Source: Paenibacillus silvae
GTDB taxonomy: Bacteria; Bacillota; Bacilli; Paenibacillales; Paenibacillaceae
Assembly: GCF_014639235.1 (NCBI RefSeq)
Contig: NZ_BMFU01000002.1
Location: forward strand, 1 to 64,000
Length of the DNA stretch: 64,000 bases
Direction: 5' to 3'
Shown piece by piece: positions 7,475-17,100 of this stretch. The translations under genes were made by a program, and so were the position numbers. Every line of letters starts with the position of its first letter. Position 1 is the first letter of the stretch. The notes beneath the pieces are model-generated. The model did not search any database. It was not told where the DNA came from and saw only the letters and a program-made list of their open reading frames with translations.

Positions 7475-8842
7475 ATGACTGTACCTATGAAATCGGTTTT
7501 AAACACAGATGCCTATGACCGTAGACGATTTGGACAGTTAATGGAAATGTCAGACAAGTTGAAGAAGATCGGAAAAGAGGGGAAGAACATCTTCCCCTTT
7601 ATCCAGCCTTTAATGAGTGATCTATGGGCGGGTTTGTTCAAAATGAAGCCAGAGTTGCTTAATGATGTTCCTGAAGAACTTGGAATGAACCGCCAACTCA
7701 TGGAAAGAGTCATTACCGATCAAGGATATCTGGATTTTCGTGAATTTACTCGCCTGGATGATTTGGCGGCAGCCATTGGAACAACAAAATACAGTGAGAC
7801 CGTTCTTAGATGGGTGAAAGAGCAGGCCAAGCAGGATCAAGACTTGGCAGAAACTTTGCAGAAGCTCATTCAAGGGGATCAGGAAGCTTCTCAGCAAGCT
7901 ACAGATGCTTTGTCCGCAGCGCTTAATCAGAATGGTTCTCAATTATCTCAAATGCTCGCTCAGGCTGCTGATGAAGTGATAGAGACTAAAGAAAATGTGA
8001 AATCTATGTTAGGTGGAATACAGGCAGGAAGTGGCGATAGTGAGCTGAAGAAGGTTCCATTAAAAGAACAATTATTTCTAGCTGAAAAGTTGAGTCATAA
8101 TAAAAAGTTGAAGGAAATCGCCAAATGGGCAGGACGAATGAAAGTTATTGCCAATCGCAAACAGCGTTCTAAACACAAGGATGCGATTGATCGGAATGGA
8201 ATCCGGCAAGGCAGTGACGTTGAGCAACTGCTGCCGATGGAACTAGGCAGTTACGCCAGCCCCATTAGCAAAATGGATTTCTTACACCGATATGCGGAAG
8301 GCCAAACCCTTCAGTATGATACCAAGGGAAAAGAACATCTCGGCAAAGGGCCCATTATCCTGTGTCTCGATCAATCCGGGAGTATGAAGGGTCAGGATAC
8401 GATTTCCAAGGGATTTGCTTTAGCTCTTATGAGCATTGCCCGGAAACAGAGAAGGGATTTTGCGTGGATTCCGTTTTCCTCACATGCTTCTGATGCCATC
8501 ATTTATGAACGAGGGAGAATTGAAGTGCAGGATATGATTCGGCTTGCTACCGTTTTTCTTGACGGAGGTACGAATTTTGTACAACCCTTAAACAAAGCAA
8601 GCGAAGTCATTAAACAAAGTCGATTTAATCAAGCGGACATTATTTTTGTCACTGATGGGGAAGCCCATGTAAATAACGACTTTTTAAAAGCATGGAGTAG
8701 CTTGAAGGAACAAAAAGGATTTTCTGTCTTGTCCTTATTATTGGGGAAAGAGTCCATTCGTGGAGTAGAGGGATTTTCTGACCGAATTGTTCGAGCTTCG
8801 TCATTTGAGGATCAATCTATACAGCAGGCTTTTGATATATGA
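7475..8842 (+). CDS. VWA-domain partner of the MoxR ATPase (ViaA-like)
   Basis: 455 residues. The N-terminal 200 residues are helical and specific to the family. The C-terminal VWA domain has the metal-site motif DQSGS (299-303), a GGTNF threonine segment and the VTDGEA aspartate segment, so a complete MIDAS site. This is the layout of ViaA-like proteins that pair with MoxR/RavA ATPases. AGGAG of the ATPase stop region serves its ATG, and only three bases separate the genes, so the two are co-translated. No export signal is visible. A hairpin at 8850 follows. Confidence 0.85.
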   Translation: MTVPMKSVLNTDAYDRRRFGQLMEMSDKLKKIGKEGKNIFPFIQPLMSDLWAGLFKMKPELLNDVPEELGMNRQLMERVITDQGYLDFREFTRLDDLAAAIGTTKYSETVLRWVKEQAKQDQDLAETLQKLIQGDQEASQQATDALSAALNQNGSQLSQMLAQAADEVIETKENVKSMLGGIQAGSGDSELKKVPLKEQLFLAEKLSHNKKLKEIAKWAGRMKVIANRKQRSKHKDAIDRNGIRQGSDVEQLLPMELGSYASPISKMDFLHRYAEGQTLQYDTKGKEHLGKGPIILCLDQSGSMKGQDTISKGFALALMSIARKQRRDFAWIPFSSHASDAIIYERGRIEVQDMIRLATVFLDGGTNFVQPLNKASEVIKQSRFNQADIIFVTDGEAHVNNDFLKAWSSLKEQKGFSVLSLLLGKESIRGVEGFSDRIVRASSFEDQSIQQAFDI

Positions 8843-8849
8843 CTAAAGA

Positions 8850-8880
8850 ACAGGGCGTGTACAATGCGTCCTGTATTCTT
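8850..8880 (+). terminator. Short hairpin after the VWA gene
   Basis: ACAGGGCG and GCGTCCTGT pair imperfectly around a loop, followed by ATTCTT. It is the weakest of the hairpins in this module. Confidence 0.45.
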
Positions 8881-9299
8881 AATATGAGGAGGGTACAAGC
8901 ATGAAGAGATCAAGTATTCAGAGAACTACAAAGAGCCTTTTAAATATGCGTGACCGTATTCGATTTGATTTGCCATTCCAACGCAACAGCGTGTGGAAGA
9001 ATGATCGACGCTCATACTTGGTGGATTCCGTCATTAGAGATCGCTATATCCCAAACATTCTTGTTTGGTAATGGAGAAGGGCATATCTGGGTTACTGATG
9101 CTAGGCAACGTTGGGAGTCTATATTCTTTTTTCTAGATAACGATTATAAGTTGAGTAACGGGACAGCGGAGTCGATTGCCAGTAAACGACATAACTGTTT
9201 AAGGACACGAATATGGCTCCATTGAAGTCGCTATTATAGCGGCTTTTCGTATTATTAGGTCAGCCAGAAATTTTCTGGTTGGCCTATTTTTATGGGTGT

Positions 9300-9488
9300 T
9301 TTAAGATGGTGGTAGCCGGGAGAACGAGGGCGGCTTAGGGACAAAGAACCCGTACAAAAAACTGTTCTCTCACTACCTTCCAACGACCATGTTTGAGCTG
9401 GTTGAGGCTATGACCTCGTATCACAAGCGAAGCTATGGGTTTGGAAACCAGGTGGGAATGCCGGTAAATTTGAATGAGGGAGGTTTTT
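9300..9488 (+). ncRNA. Candidate bridge RNA region of the IS110 element
   Basis: IS110 elements of the IS621 type encode a bridge RNA in the noncoding stretch before the transposase. Here the stretch holds GGGACAAAGAACCCGTACAA (9338-9357), which is largely the reverse complement of the sequence flanking the right end of the insertion (GTACAAGTTCTTGTCCC, 10800-10816). That would fit a target-binding guide. The structure was not folded, so this is a hypothesis. Confidence 0.35.
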
Positions 9489-10667
9489 ATGCAACCCGTT
9501 GTTGGAATTGATGTGGCGAAAGGATGTAGTGTTATTCAGGCCTTCAAAAAGCGTAACGAACCATATGGAAAGATGGAGACCCTTCAGCATGGTGAAGAAG
9601 GTTTCGAGCGGTTAGGGGAAGTGCTCAGCATACTGAAAGAGACAAGTGGTGTGGAGCCTGTCGTTGTCTTCGAGGCAACCGGACATTACCATCGAGGTTT
9701 GGCAGGATATCTGAAACGTAGCGGATGGATTCACTACATCATCAATCCTTTGCAAGCGAAACGATCCAAAGGCACACAACTTCGAAAAGTGAAAACCGAT
9801 GCAGCAGATGCTTGGCATTTGGCCGAGATGTATTACCGTGGGGATGTTAAAGCGCATCGCGAGTGGGAAGAGTCCTACAGTGAGCTTCAGCACTTGACCA
9901 GGCAGCATGAGTTTGTGACCGCTATGTATGTGCAGGCGAAGCTAAACAGCAGAGCATTGCTTGAGCAGGTGTTTCCTGATTTCATCGGAGTCTTTTGCAA
10001 CTTGTATGCGACAACGTCCCTAAAAGTGCTGCAAAGATGCTTGGAGAATAATACCGAGAATGTGGAAGGTCTAATTCAGGAATGTGTGGGTAGATCTCAT
10101 TCGAAGCGATGGATTGCAGAAAAAACCGAACGATTGAGGGAACTTATGGGAGGGTGGAACAGACAAAGTAGAAGCCGATCTCAAACCGTAGCACTGGCCA
10201 GCATGGTCGTGTTGCTGCTGGAGTTTGACAACCAGTTAAGCCATTTGGAAAAACAGATGGAAGCACTGGCGATGGAACTGCCCGAAGTAGGTTTGGTTAA
10301 AAGTATCCCAGGCATAGGAGGCAAACTGGACGCTGCCATCGTGGCGGAACTCTGGAATGCAAGTCAATTCCAGGATGCGAAGCAGCTCGTCGCTTATGCA
10401 GGACTGGATCCAGGGATTTACAGCTCAGGGAAGTTTACATCGACAAGCAGTCGGATTACGAAGCGAGGCTCCAAGAGGCTTCGACGAGCGTTATATCTGG
10501 CCGTACAGTGCGGAATTCGAAAAGCAGCCAACCGCAGGTTAAAAGAGTATTACGACAAGAAAAGAAAAGAGGGCAAGCCTTACAAGGTGGTCGTGATCGC
10601 TTGTGCCAACAAGCTTCTCCATCACGTATACGCCATCTTGAAAAAGGGCGAGCCCTATACACATTAA
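9489..10667 (+). CDS. IS110-family transposase
   Basis: 392 residues. The N-terminal DEDD domain shows GIDVAK (Asp8), FEATGHYH and KTDAADAWHLAE. The C-terminal Tnp20 domain shows IPGIGGKLDAAIVAEL, then YAGLDPGIYSSGKF with the conserved serine region, and RITKRGSKRLRRALY. Length is normal for the family and the frame is intact, so it is probably active. Start ATG 9489 has GGGAGG five bases upstream; an ATG at 9474 also exists but lacks a ribosome-binding site. It catalyses site-specific integration guided by a bridge RNA. Confidence 0.9.
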   Translation: MQPVVGIDVAKGCSVIQAFKKRNEPYGKMETLQHGEEGFERLGEVLSILKETSGVEPVVVFEATGHYHRGLAGYLKRSGWIHYIINPLQAKRSKGTQLRKVKTDAADAWHLAEMYYRGDVKAHREWEESYSELQHLTRQHEFVTAMYVQAKLNSRALLEQVFPDFIGVFCNLYATTSLKVLQRCLENNTENVEGLIQECVGRSHSKRWIAEKTERLRELMGGWNRQSRSRSQTVALASMVVLLLEFDNQLSHLEKQMEALAMELPEVGLVKSIPGIGGKLDAAIVAELWNASQFQDAKQLVAYAGLDPGIYSSGKFTSTSSRITKRGSKRLRRALYLAVQCGIRKAANRRLKEYYDKKRKEGKPYKVVVIACANKLLHHVYAILKKGEPYTH

Positions 10668-11376
10668 TACCTATAATTATCCAAATAACCTCCGCGCCAA
10701 TGGAGGTTATTTGGGGTACAGAGAAAATTATATCAGTTTCTTGTAGTCCAGCCAAGACAATAAGGCTTGACAAACATTAGCTGGTTTTTTGTTTTATCGG
10801 TACAAGTTCTTGTCCCAAGCCAAGGACAAGAAAGAGTTCGTCTTCTGATTTCTGATCGCAATTTGAATTCCTTACGTACACCTTCACAGTGAACGAGTTT
10901 AGTGACTGTACATTTGAAGAAGTGGAAGAGATGTTCTATCGTGTGAATCAGTCCGTTCCCTTGACATCTATAGAGAAAACTAGAGTGAAGGTAAGTCCTG
11001 CTGTTAGAGAAAGGTACATGAGCTTGCGCAGCACATGTTCTTCGAGAAGATCGCTTTTACCAAAGCAGACCGAAATCGGTATGTGGATGAACAACTCATC
11101 TGGCAGTTCATTGCTTCAGCCTCTAACCAGGACATAGATTTCAGTGGGTCAAGTTTAAACAAGTTCATTTCAAACTTGGAAGAGGTTCCAACCCCGGTGA
11201 CGAAGTTGATCGAGCAGAAGGTAGAGTTTATGGATGGTGCTTTTCATAATTGGGATCAAGCCAAACGCAAGGTTTTGAAAAAGGTTCATGTTGGTAGTCT
11301 TTTTCAAGTAGTGGACTATGCGATTCAGCTTGACTGGTCTGAGGATGATTTTGGAACATGGACAGAATCGTTTTAG

Positions 11377-12421
11377 ATTGAGCGATATTCCGTTGATACA
11401 GCTTGCCTGAAAGGTGCAACCAGTTCATAGAAAAAAGGATTGGTTTGATGACAGAGGATATGAAACAAATCCCCTTATAGATAGGATAGTCTGAAACATA
11501 ATTTGAATAATAAGAAGGCATATATGAATACGTTACAATCTTTGTACAAAAAATCTGGTTTTAATATTGTTAGTGATAATCTCATCGGCAAAACTAGTGG
11601 TTTTATGTATACCCCAAAAAGGTTTTTTTTAAAAATAACATTAATTGTATTTGAAGAGAGAAGTCTTGTCTGTGTTACCCAGTGATTAATCTATGTATGA
11701 GAACAAAGTGAAAATCACCCGTTCTTATGAAAAATAGTATAGTTTCATTTAATATGTGTGTTTATATTGAATGATTTACATATTACAAATAAAGGTATAA
11801 CACATAAAATTTCTGATTTTATACAAGTAAACTAGGGGTAATTCGACATAAAAAGACGAAATAAAACAAAAAAAACCTATTTCTAATTTGTACAGAATCG
11901 CTGATAATGAAATAGCTATTTATATTAATCAAAAGAAATAAGGCTGAGGGGAGTTGGAATATTTCTTGGTATGAAGATGAAATCGAGTTGTAAATTTGCA
12001 TCTATATTAAATGGAAAGAGAAAGCTAAGATTCAACGCGATTGTTAAAATTTAATTTTATATTAAACGATCTAAAATAATAGGGGGTTAACGAATAACTG
12101 AAGATAAGGTTCATCTTTATAAGGTGAACAAAAGCAATTCAAGCTAAATTTTTGGTCAGGAAATAAACTTGTGGTAACGAAACTTTTTTCCACAAGAGAA
12201 GATCCCTTCTAATTGATCAATAGGTTAACGGTTAAACAGGTGCTAATTAGACCAACAAATCTTTAGTCGGAGAGATTGCCTGTGTCAACCTCGCTAGTCT
12301 AGTCACTTGTTCCTACCAAATAATTTTTAATCTTTATTAAATACAAAGCTAATACTAGTTAATGTTGCGAAGTGCATAACTGATATCGTAAATCCTAAGA
12401 ACTATAGGGAGTTGAAGTCAA
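11377..12421. other. Gene-poor AT-rich stretch
   Basis: About 1 kb without a convincing gene. A 53-residue ATG frame at 11524-11685 (MNTLQSLYKKSGFNIV...) has no good ribosome-binding site and is probably a fragment. A hairpin GGTTCATCTTTATAAGGTGAAC lies near 12108. Nothing else was seen. Confidence 0.5.
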
Positions 12422-13750
12422 GTGAAAAAACGAAGAAAACTATTAACAAAGGTTTTAATGATTGTAATCTTTTTTTGCTTGTTTGAACCTTTTCTTGTAA
12501 TACCTTCGATAAACAAAGTTAGTTATGCAACTGCTTCTCAATATGGTTCGATTGAGATTGAAGGCATGTATACGGTTGTGGAAAGTGATGGTGTGACTAT
12601 TCGTATAGTTAGTGATCCGGGAAGTAAGGGTTATATTGATTACACGAGAAATTACCAACAGTATCATTACATGTTAACGGACAACTCAATGACAGGTACA
12701 AAGCCAATTCGATTAATATCAGTAGACAAAATTTCTAATAAACAATTTGTCATACACTATACACGAAAAGATGGGTCTCTCACGTCAAGAACAGTATCAT
12801 TCGACTATGTGTACGGGTACAACAGTAAATTTGTTTCATATTTAAACAGTTATGGAGAGATAATTGACACAGATGGGACGATTTACAAATGTCAGCTAGT
12901 TGGATATGGTGATTTATCTTTATTTAAAAACGGAAAACTCATACAAAGCTTAAATATTCTTACGGACAAAGAATTGACTTGGTTTTCCCAGCTTGTACAA
13001 AAAGATTTTTATATTAAAGGTAATCAGTTTATGGTGGATATATATTATGAAGGTGAAAATGAATCACATTATAATAGGTCTGCATCTATTGGTACATACA
13101 CAGCACCAGTATTTACGAATCCACTTGTTATTATTCTTTCACAAACTCCCGATACATCTACAAATGGAAAAGTAACAGTTAAAGTATCGACAAATGATAA
13201 TAGTGGAACAGTTATCTCTACGAAATTTGCCGTGGGTAATCAGCCTGTTAGTTATTTTGAAAGTGCAGGTACTGTTGTAACTGGAAATTCATTTATGGTT
13301 GAAACAAACAATACTTACACTGTCTATGTTGAAGACAACATCGGCAACAAAAAAATTCAAACAATTAATATTAGCAATATTGACGTAACTCCCCCTGCCG
13401 ATGCAACGTTTTCAGCACGCCCTGATAAACCAATGAGTAGTAATCTTCGCGTTATTATCACATATCCGAACGATGCTAGGATACGTGAGTACTCACTAGA
13501 TTACGTGACATGGATGGAGTACAACTCTAACACTTCTATCGTTATACCCGCTAATGCTAATGTATTTGCTCGTTCCAAAGACGCAGCTGGCAACGTTTCT
13601 AATGTGACAAGTTATAAAGTGAATAAATTCGTACTAATGCATTATGATTCAGCTGGAAGAATAGATTATATTCAACTTCATCCTTCAGGAGAAAAATATA
13701 AATACATCTATGATCGCAATGGAAATCTTTTGAGCATCCAGCGACAGTAA
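12422..13750 (+). CDS. Secreted YD-repeat/Ig-like surface protein
   Basis: 442 residues with a signal peptide (about 1-38, hydrophobic core VLMIVIFFCLFEPFLVI). Residues 235-400 hold bacterial Ig-like repeats (for example TPPADATFSARPDKPMSS and VFARSKDAAGNVS). The C terminus ends in YKYIYDRNGNLLSIQRQ, a single Rhs/YD repeat. GTG 12422 follows GGGAG by 10 bases. It lies just upstream of the giant Rhs gene and of a smaller YD remnant, so it may be a truncated relative of that exported family or a companion. No toxin tail is present. Confidence 0.65.
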   Translation: MKKRRKLLTKVLMIVIFFCLFEPFLVIPSINKVSYATASQYGSIEIEGMYTVVESDGVTIRIVSDPGSKGYIDYTRNYQQYHYMLTDNSMTGTKPIRLISVDKISNKQFVIHYTRKDGSLTSRTVSFDYVYGYNSKFVSYLNSYGEIIDTDGTIYKCQLVGYGDLSLFKNGKLIQSLNILTDKELTWFSQLVQKDFYIKGNQFMVDIYYEGENESHYNRSASIGTYTAPVFTNPLVIILSQTPDTSTNGKVTVKVSTNDNSGTVISTKFAVGNQPVSYFESAGTVVTGNSFMVETNNTYTVYVEDNIGNKKIQTINISNIDVTPPADATFSARPDKPMSSNLRVIITYPNDARIREYSLDYVTWMEYNSNTSIVIPANANVFARSKDAAGNVSNVTSYKVNKFVLMHYDSAGRIDYIQLHPSGEKYKYIYDRNGNLLSIQRQ

Positions 13751-13899
13751 TCTAGAAAGACTGAATGTGTTTCGAGCCTTTGTGATGATTAAATTAGGTT
13801 TTAAGACACGTCTGTAAGAATATTTAACGGTATTTGAGATACATCATTACTAGGTTCAAACTGGACGCAAGACTAGAACCAGCCTTGATGTTTAACTGA

Positions 13900-14076
13900 C
13901 TGAATCCGAAAATGGAATATACGTATTCAGTACGTTCAACTAATGGTGAAGGAAATTCGTCTGTATCAAGCAACTCTGTTAAGAGAGAAGCGATTAAGAA
14001 CTACAAAATGTATAGTTATAATTCTGATGATCGTCTGATGAAAGTTATCTTTCTCTATGGCAAGAAGATTGAATAA
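13900..14076 (+). pseudogene. Fragment of a fibronectin-III/YD-repeat protein
   Basis: A 58-residue open stretch (EYTYSVRSTNGEGNSSVSSN, then MYSYNSDDRLMKVIFLYGKK) looks like the end of a fibronectin-III domain followed by a YD-like repeat, without start, signal or ribosome-binding site. The interval 13751-14190 holds nothing else, apart from the ribosome-binding site of the Rhs gene near 14180. It is probably debris from recombination among Rhs-type genes. Confidence 0.5.
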
Positions 14077-14190
14077 ACGTGTTCTAACAACGTGGATTCG
14101 ATAAAAAACAATCATATATTCTTAAAAAGTATACCTACCCTAAGTATATAAATGCAGGTTACCACACACTATTTGAACGGGGAGAACAAG

Positions 14191-17100
14191 TTGAAGAAAT
14201 CTATAAGGAAAAAATTCATGTCTGTCCTGCTTATCGTGTCCGTATTGTCAGGACTTTTTGGAAACTGGATACCGGCAACTACGTATGCAGAAGAGCAAGG
14301 GGAACAAATCGAAGAGAACGTTCCCACAGGACAAGATTCTTCTCAATCAGAAGTTCTTCCTCTGATTTCTGAGCAGTTTGACAGAACAGAGAGCTTTATC
14401 CAAGATTACTTGGATCAGGGTTACACGTTGAATGAAGTCATTAGTGCTTTATATAAGGCTAGAGACGAACAGATTGGATTCGACGAAGCCTTGCAAGGCG
14501 TACGCCCACAGGAAGTTAATGAATCCGCTACGGTCACGAGTGACGTCTATTCGGACCCTGTAGTAGCCGAGGAAGCGCCAATCACTGGTGTGGAAGCTGA
14601 CCAATCCAGCATTATGCAACGGTATGAAACGTTCGCGGTGGAAGAGGAACTGACTGCCCCGCCAGATACCGACCTTGAGAAAGAAAACGAACCGAAAGAA
14701 GATGAAGACAAAAACGCTGAGGGTGAGGAAAAAGAACAGGTTGATCCAGATGATCAATCAGAAGGTGAAAAAGAGCCTGAAGAAACAGCAACACCGACAG
14801 AAACTACAACGGATGATGAAAATGCACCTCAAACGAATCAGGATATAGGTCAAGAACCGACAGCACCTTCAAGCGAAATCACTTCTAACCTTGAAAGAAA
14901 GCAGGCTGCTGAAGCCAAGGAAACACCCTCATCACAAGGAAGTGCAGAAAGTCCATCTCCTACGTCGATGGAATCGAAGTCAGAACCGAAGAATATCTCG
15001 GAAAAAGTATCCAAACCTGTGTCTGAAAAGGGACTGGTTAAGGAGAAAAACGATGCTTCAACTACGAATGAAAAGCAATCCGATTCATCATCACCATCGA
15101 AGCAAAAATCAAAATCAGAAGTAAAACCACTTGCAGGACAAACGAGTATCCCAGATCCAGGGAAACATATCGCTGAAAAAGCACCAGTCTATAGTAAAAA
15201 GTCGTTTAACGAGGCTCCTTATACCGTGGGTGAAAACGGAGAGACCATTTCGACTATGAGTGGTGGTCTGATGTTGGATCATGTTGATGCGTCTTTGCCT
15301 GGCCGTGCAGGAATGTCCTTTTCATTGGAAAGGCAATATAACTCGAATTCAGCTCAGTTTTATGATCCGGCTGTGGGAACGAATACATATGAGTATCCGG
15401 TCTACAATTATTTTCTCACGTATCAGGCAGTCAAGAAAAAAATAATTATCAAATATAATGTCAAATACAAACTCAATAAGTGGGTTCAGGAAGACTACAA
15501 TGGCGACGGTCTGAAAGATAATGACACGATCATTGTGGAAACACCCACTGTACTGCAAGGTACTTTTACAACTGAAGCTGAGGCTCGAAATGCGGCAAGT
15601 ACACAAATTACATTTTGGAATCCCTCAGAAAGCCGCATAGAACAACAAACTCGTAGTGGAAGCCTTAGTAGTCTACCTTCGAGTATAAGCTATAATCAGG
15701 GTGGATTTAGCGGTACTCTAAACAAATCAGGCAGTGTTCAGGTTATTTCTGGACAATATCAGCCTGCACGCACAATTACTGCCCCAACACAGACGTGCAC
15801 GAACTCAATTCCAGGAAAATATGACTCCAAAGGTGTCTGGGCCCAGACAGGTTCAGGTAGCCCATGTCCAGATACCAAAACAGCGACTGTTGAGGGCAAG
15901 ACGATTACGCTTACCCGTTCCTCGGTGACGGCTACGAAAGCTTGCCCATCACCAGATAAATCGGTAGCGAACTATGTATGTACCAAAACATGGGAAGCAC
16001 GTTATAACGGGTCCGTATCCATTCCAGAATCAGACACCCGAGTATATTCTCAATCTTATGTCGGAAGTGTCGTTAAGCCTGGGCAGTATTCTCAACAGCG
16101 TTATGATTCTTGGGTTGCAGGTAAGGCTCCATATCAGTATCGTTATGCTTATTCTGTGCGAGAGCAGCCTTGGGTAGAGCAGGAAGTAACAGAAGGTCCG
16201 GCTGAAGCGATCACGCTATACACGGATGGTACACCCGATTGGTCAGCAGTTAACGATTTGAAAAATAACGTAAATAGTAATGCTGGAATAGGGATCTCTA
16301 CTTCAATGGATAGTAGTTACAACTATTACTTGGCCTCAAGTCCATCTGCAGAGATACGAGCTTATCAAGTAGGTAGTAACTTTGATGTCACCTACTACAA
16401 CAAAACGGTTCCTGCCGCTGCAGACAAACGTTCACCACTTGGTAAAGGCTGGTCTTGGAAACTACCTTTTACCGAAACGGAGAATGGCAAGTCGTATATG
16501 AACATGGCAGATGGTGGCCGATATGAAATTGCAGGGAATACGCTTAAAGGGTATGAATGGGAAGGCATTACCGTGAATCCAGATACCTCGGTAACGGTAA
16601 ATGGGGAAAGCTCATCATTAGTCATAACTGCTGCAGATGGCTTAACCAAGCAATATTTTTCTGCGGATGGACGTTTACTCCAGATTTCCGATGGGAAGAA
16701 AAATGATGTTCAATTTTTCTATGAAAATAATTCGTTGTATAACAGCAAATTGTTAACCCAAGTGAAGGATGCTATAGGTAATACAATTCGTATCAGCTAT
16801 AGTTCTTCAGCTGTAACGATCGTGCAAGGAAACCGCACAGTCACGTATAACAAACAGACGAAAAATGGCATAGAACTACTCGATTCGGTCATCGATCCGC
16901 TGGGACGAAAAACAACGTATTCTTACAAACTGGCTGATGCCAAGTTTAACCTGCCTGGATTCAGCCCGGAACGTGCGGCACTTAATCCGTACGCTTTGCT
17001 GACATCTGTACAACATAACACGGGTGCCAAAACGTTCTATGAATATGAGAATGGAACAGTTAAGCGTTACATTGGTGAAGATTCGTTCAATGATGCCTAT

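Larger units (their letters stand above)
9189..10799 (+). mobile_element. IS110-family insertion sequence
   Basis: About 1.6 kb carrying one IS110 transposase. The ends were inferred from the host reading frame: codons AGT-AAA-CG up to 9188 rejoin CGG-TAC-AAG at 10798 onward, with a shared dinucleotide CG, as IS110 elements recombine at a two-base core and have no true terminal repeats. The element carries hairpins near its left end (9227-9249, 9258-9290) and right end (10682-10712 and 10749-10790). The ends could shift by a few bases. Confidence 0.6.
8901..11376 (+). pseudogene. DUF262 (GmrS-type) gene broken by frameshifts and an IS110 insertion
   Basis: The left part (ATG 8901, GAGGAGGG upstream) reads FDLPFQRNSVWKNDRRS, then WVTDARQRWESIFFFLDN after a one-base shift near 9069; these match the DUF262 core (PFQRxxVW, then the DGxQR-like DARQR). 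The right part resumes at 10800 and includes CTFEEVEEMFYRVNQSVP, followed by a C-terminal region ending at 11376. Lesions are the shift at 9069, the IS at about 9189-10799, a shift near 10845, a stop near 10856 and a shift near 11030. Joined across the IS, the reading is ...ESIASKR-YKFLSQAKDKKEF. DUF262 proteins include the GmrSD modification-dependent restriction enzymes, so this may have been a defence gene. It is dead. Confidence 0.75.
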
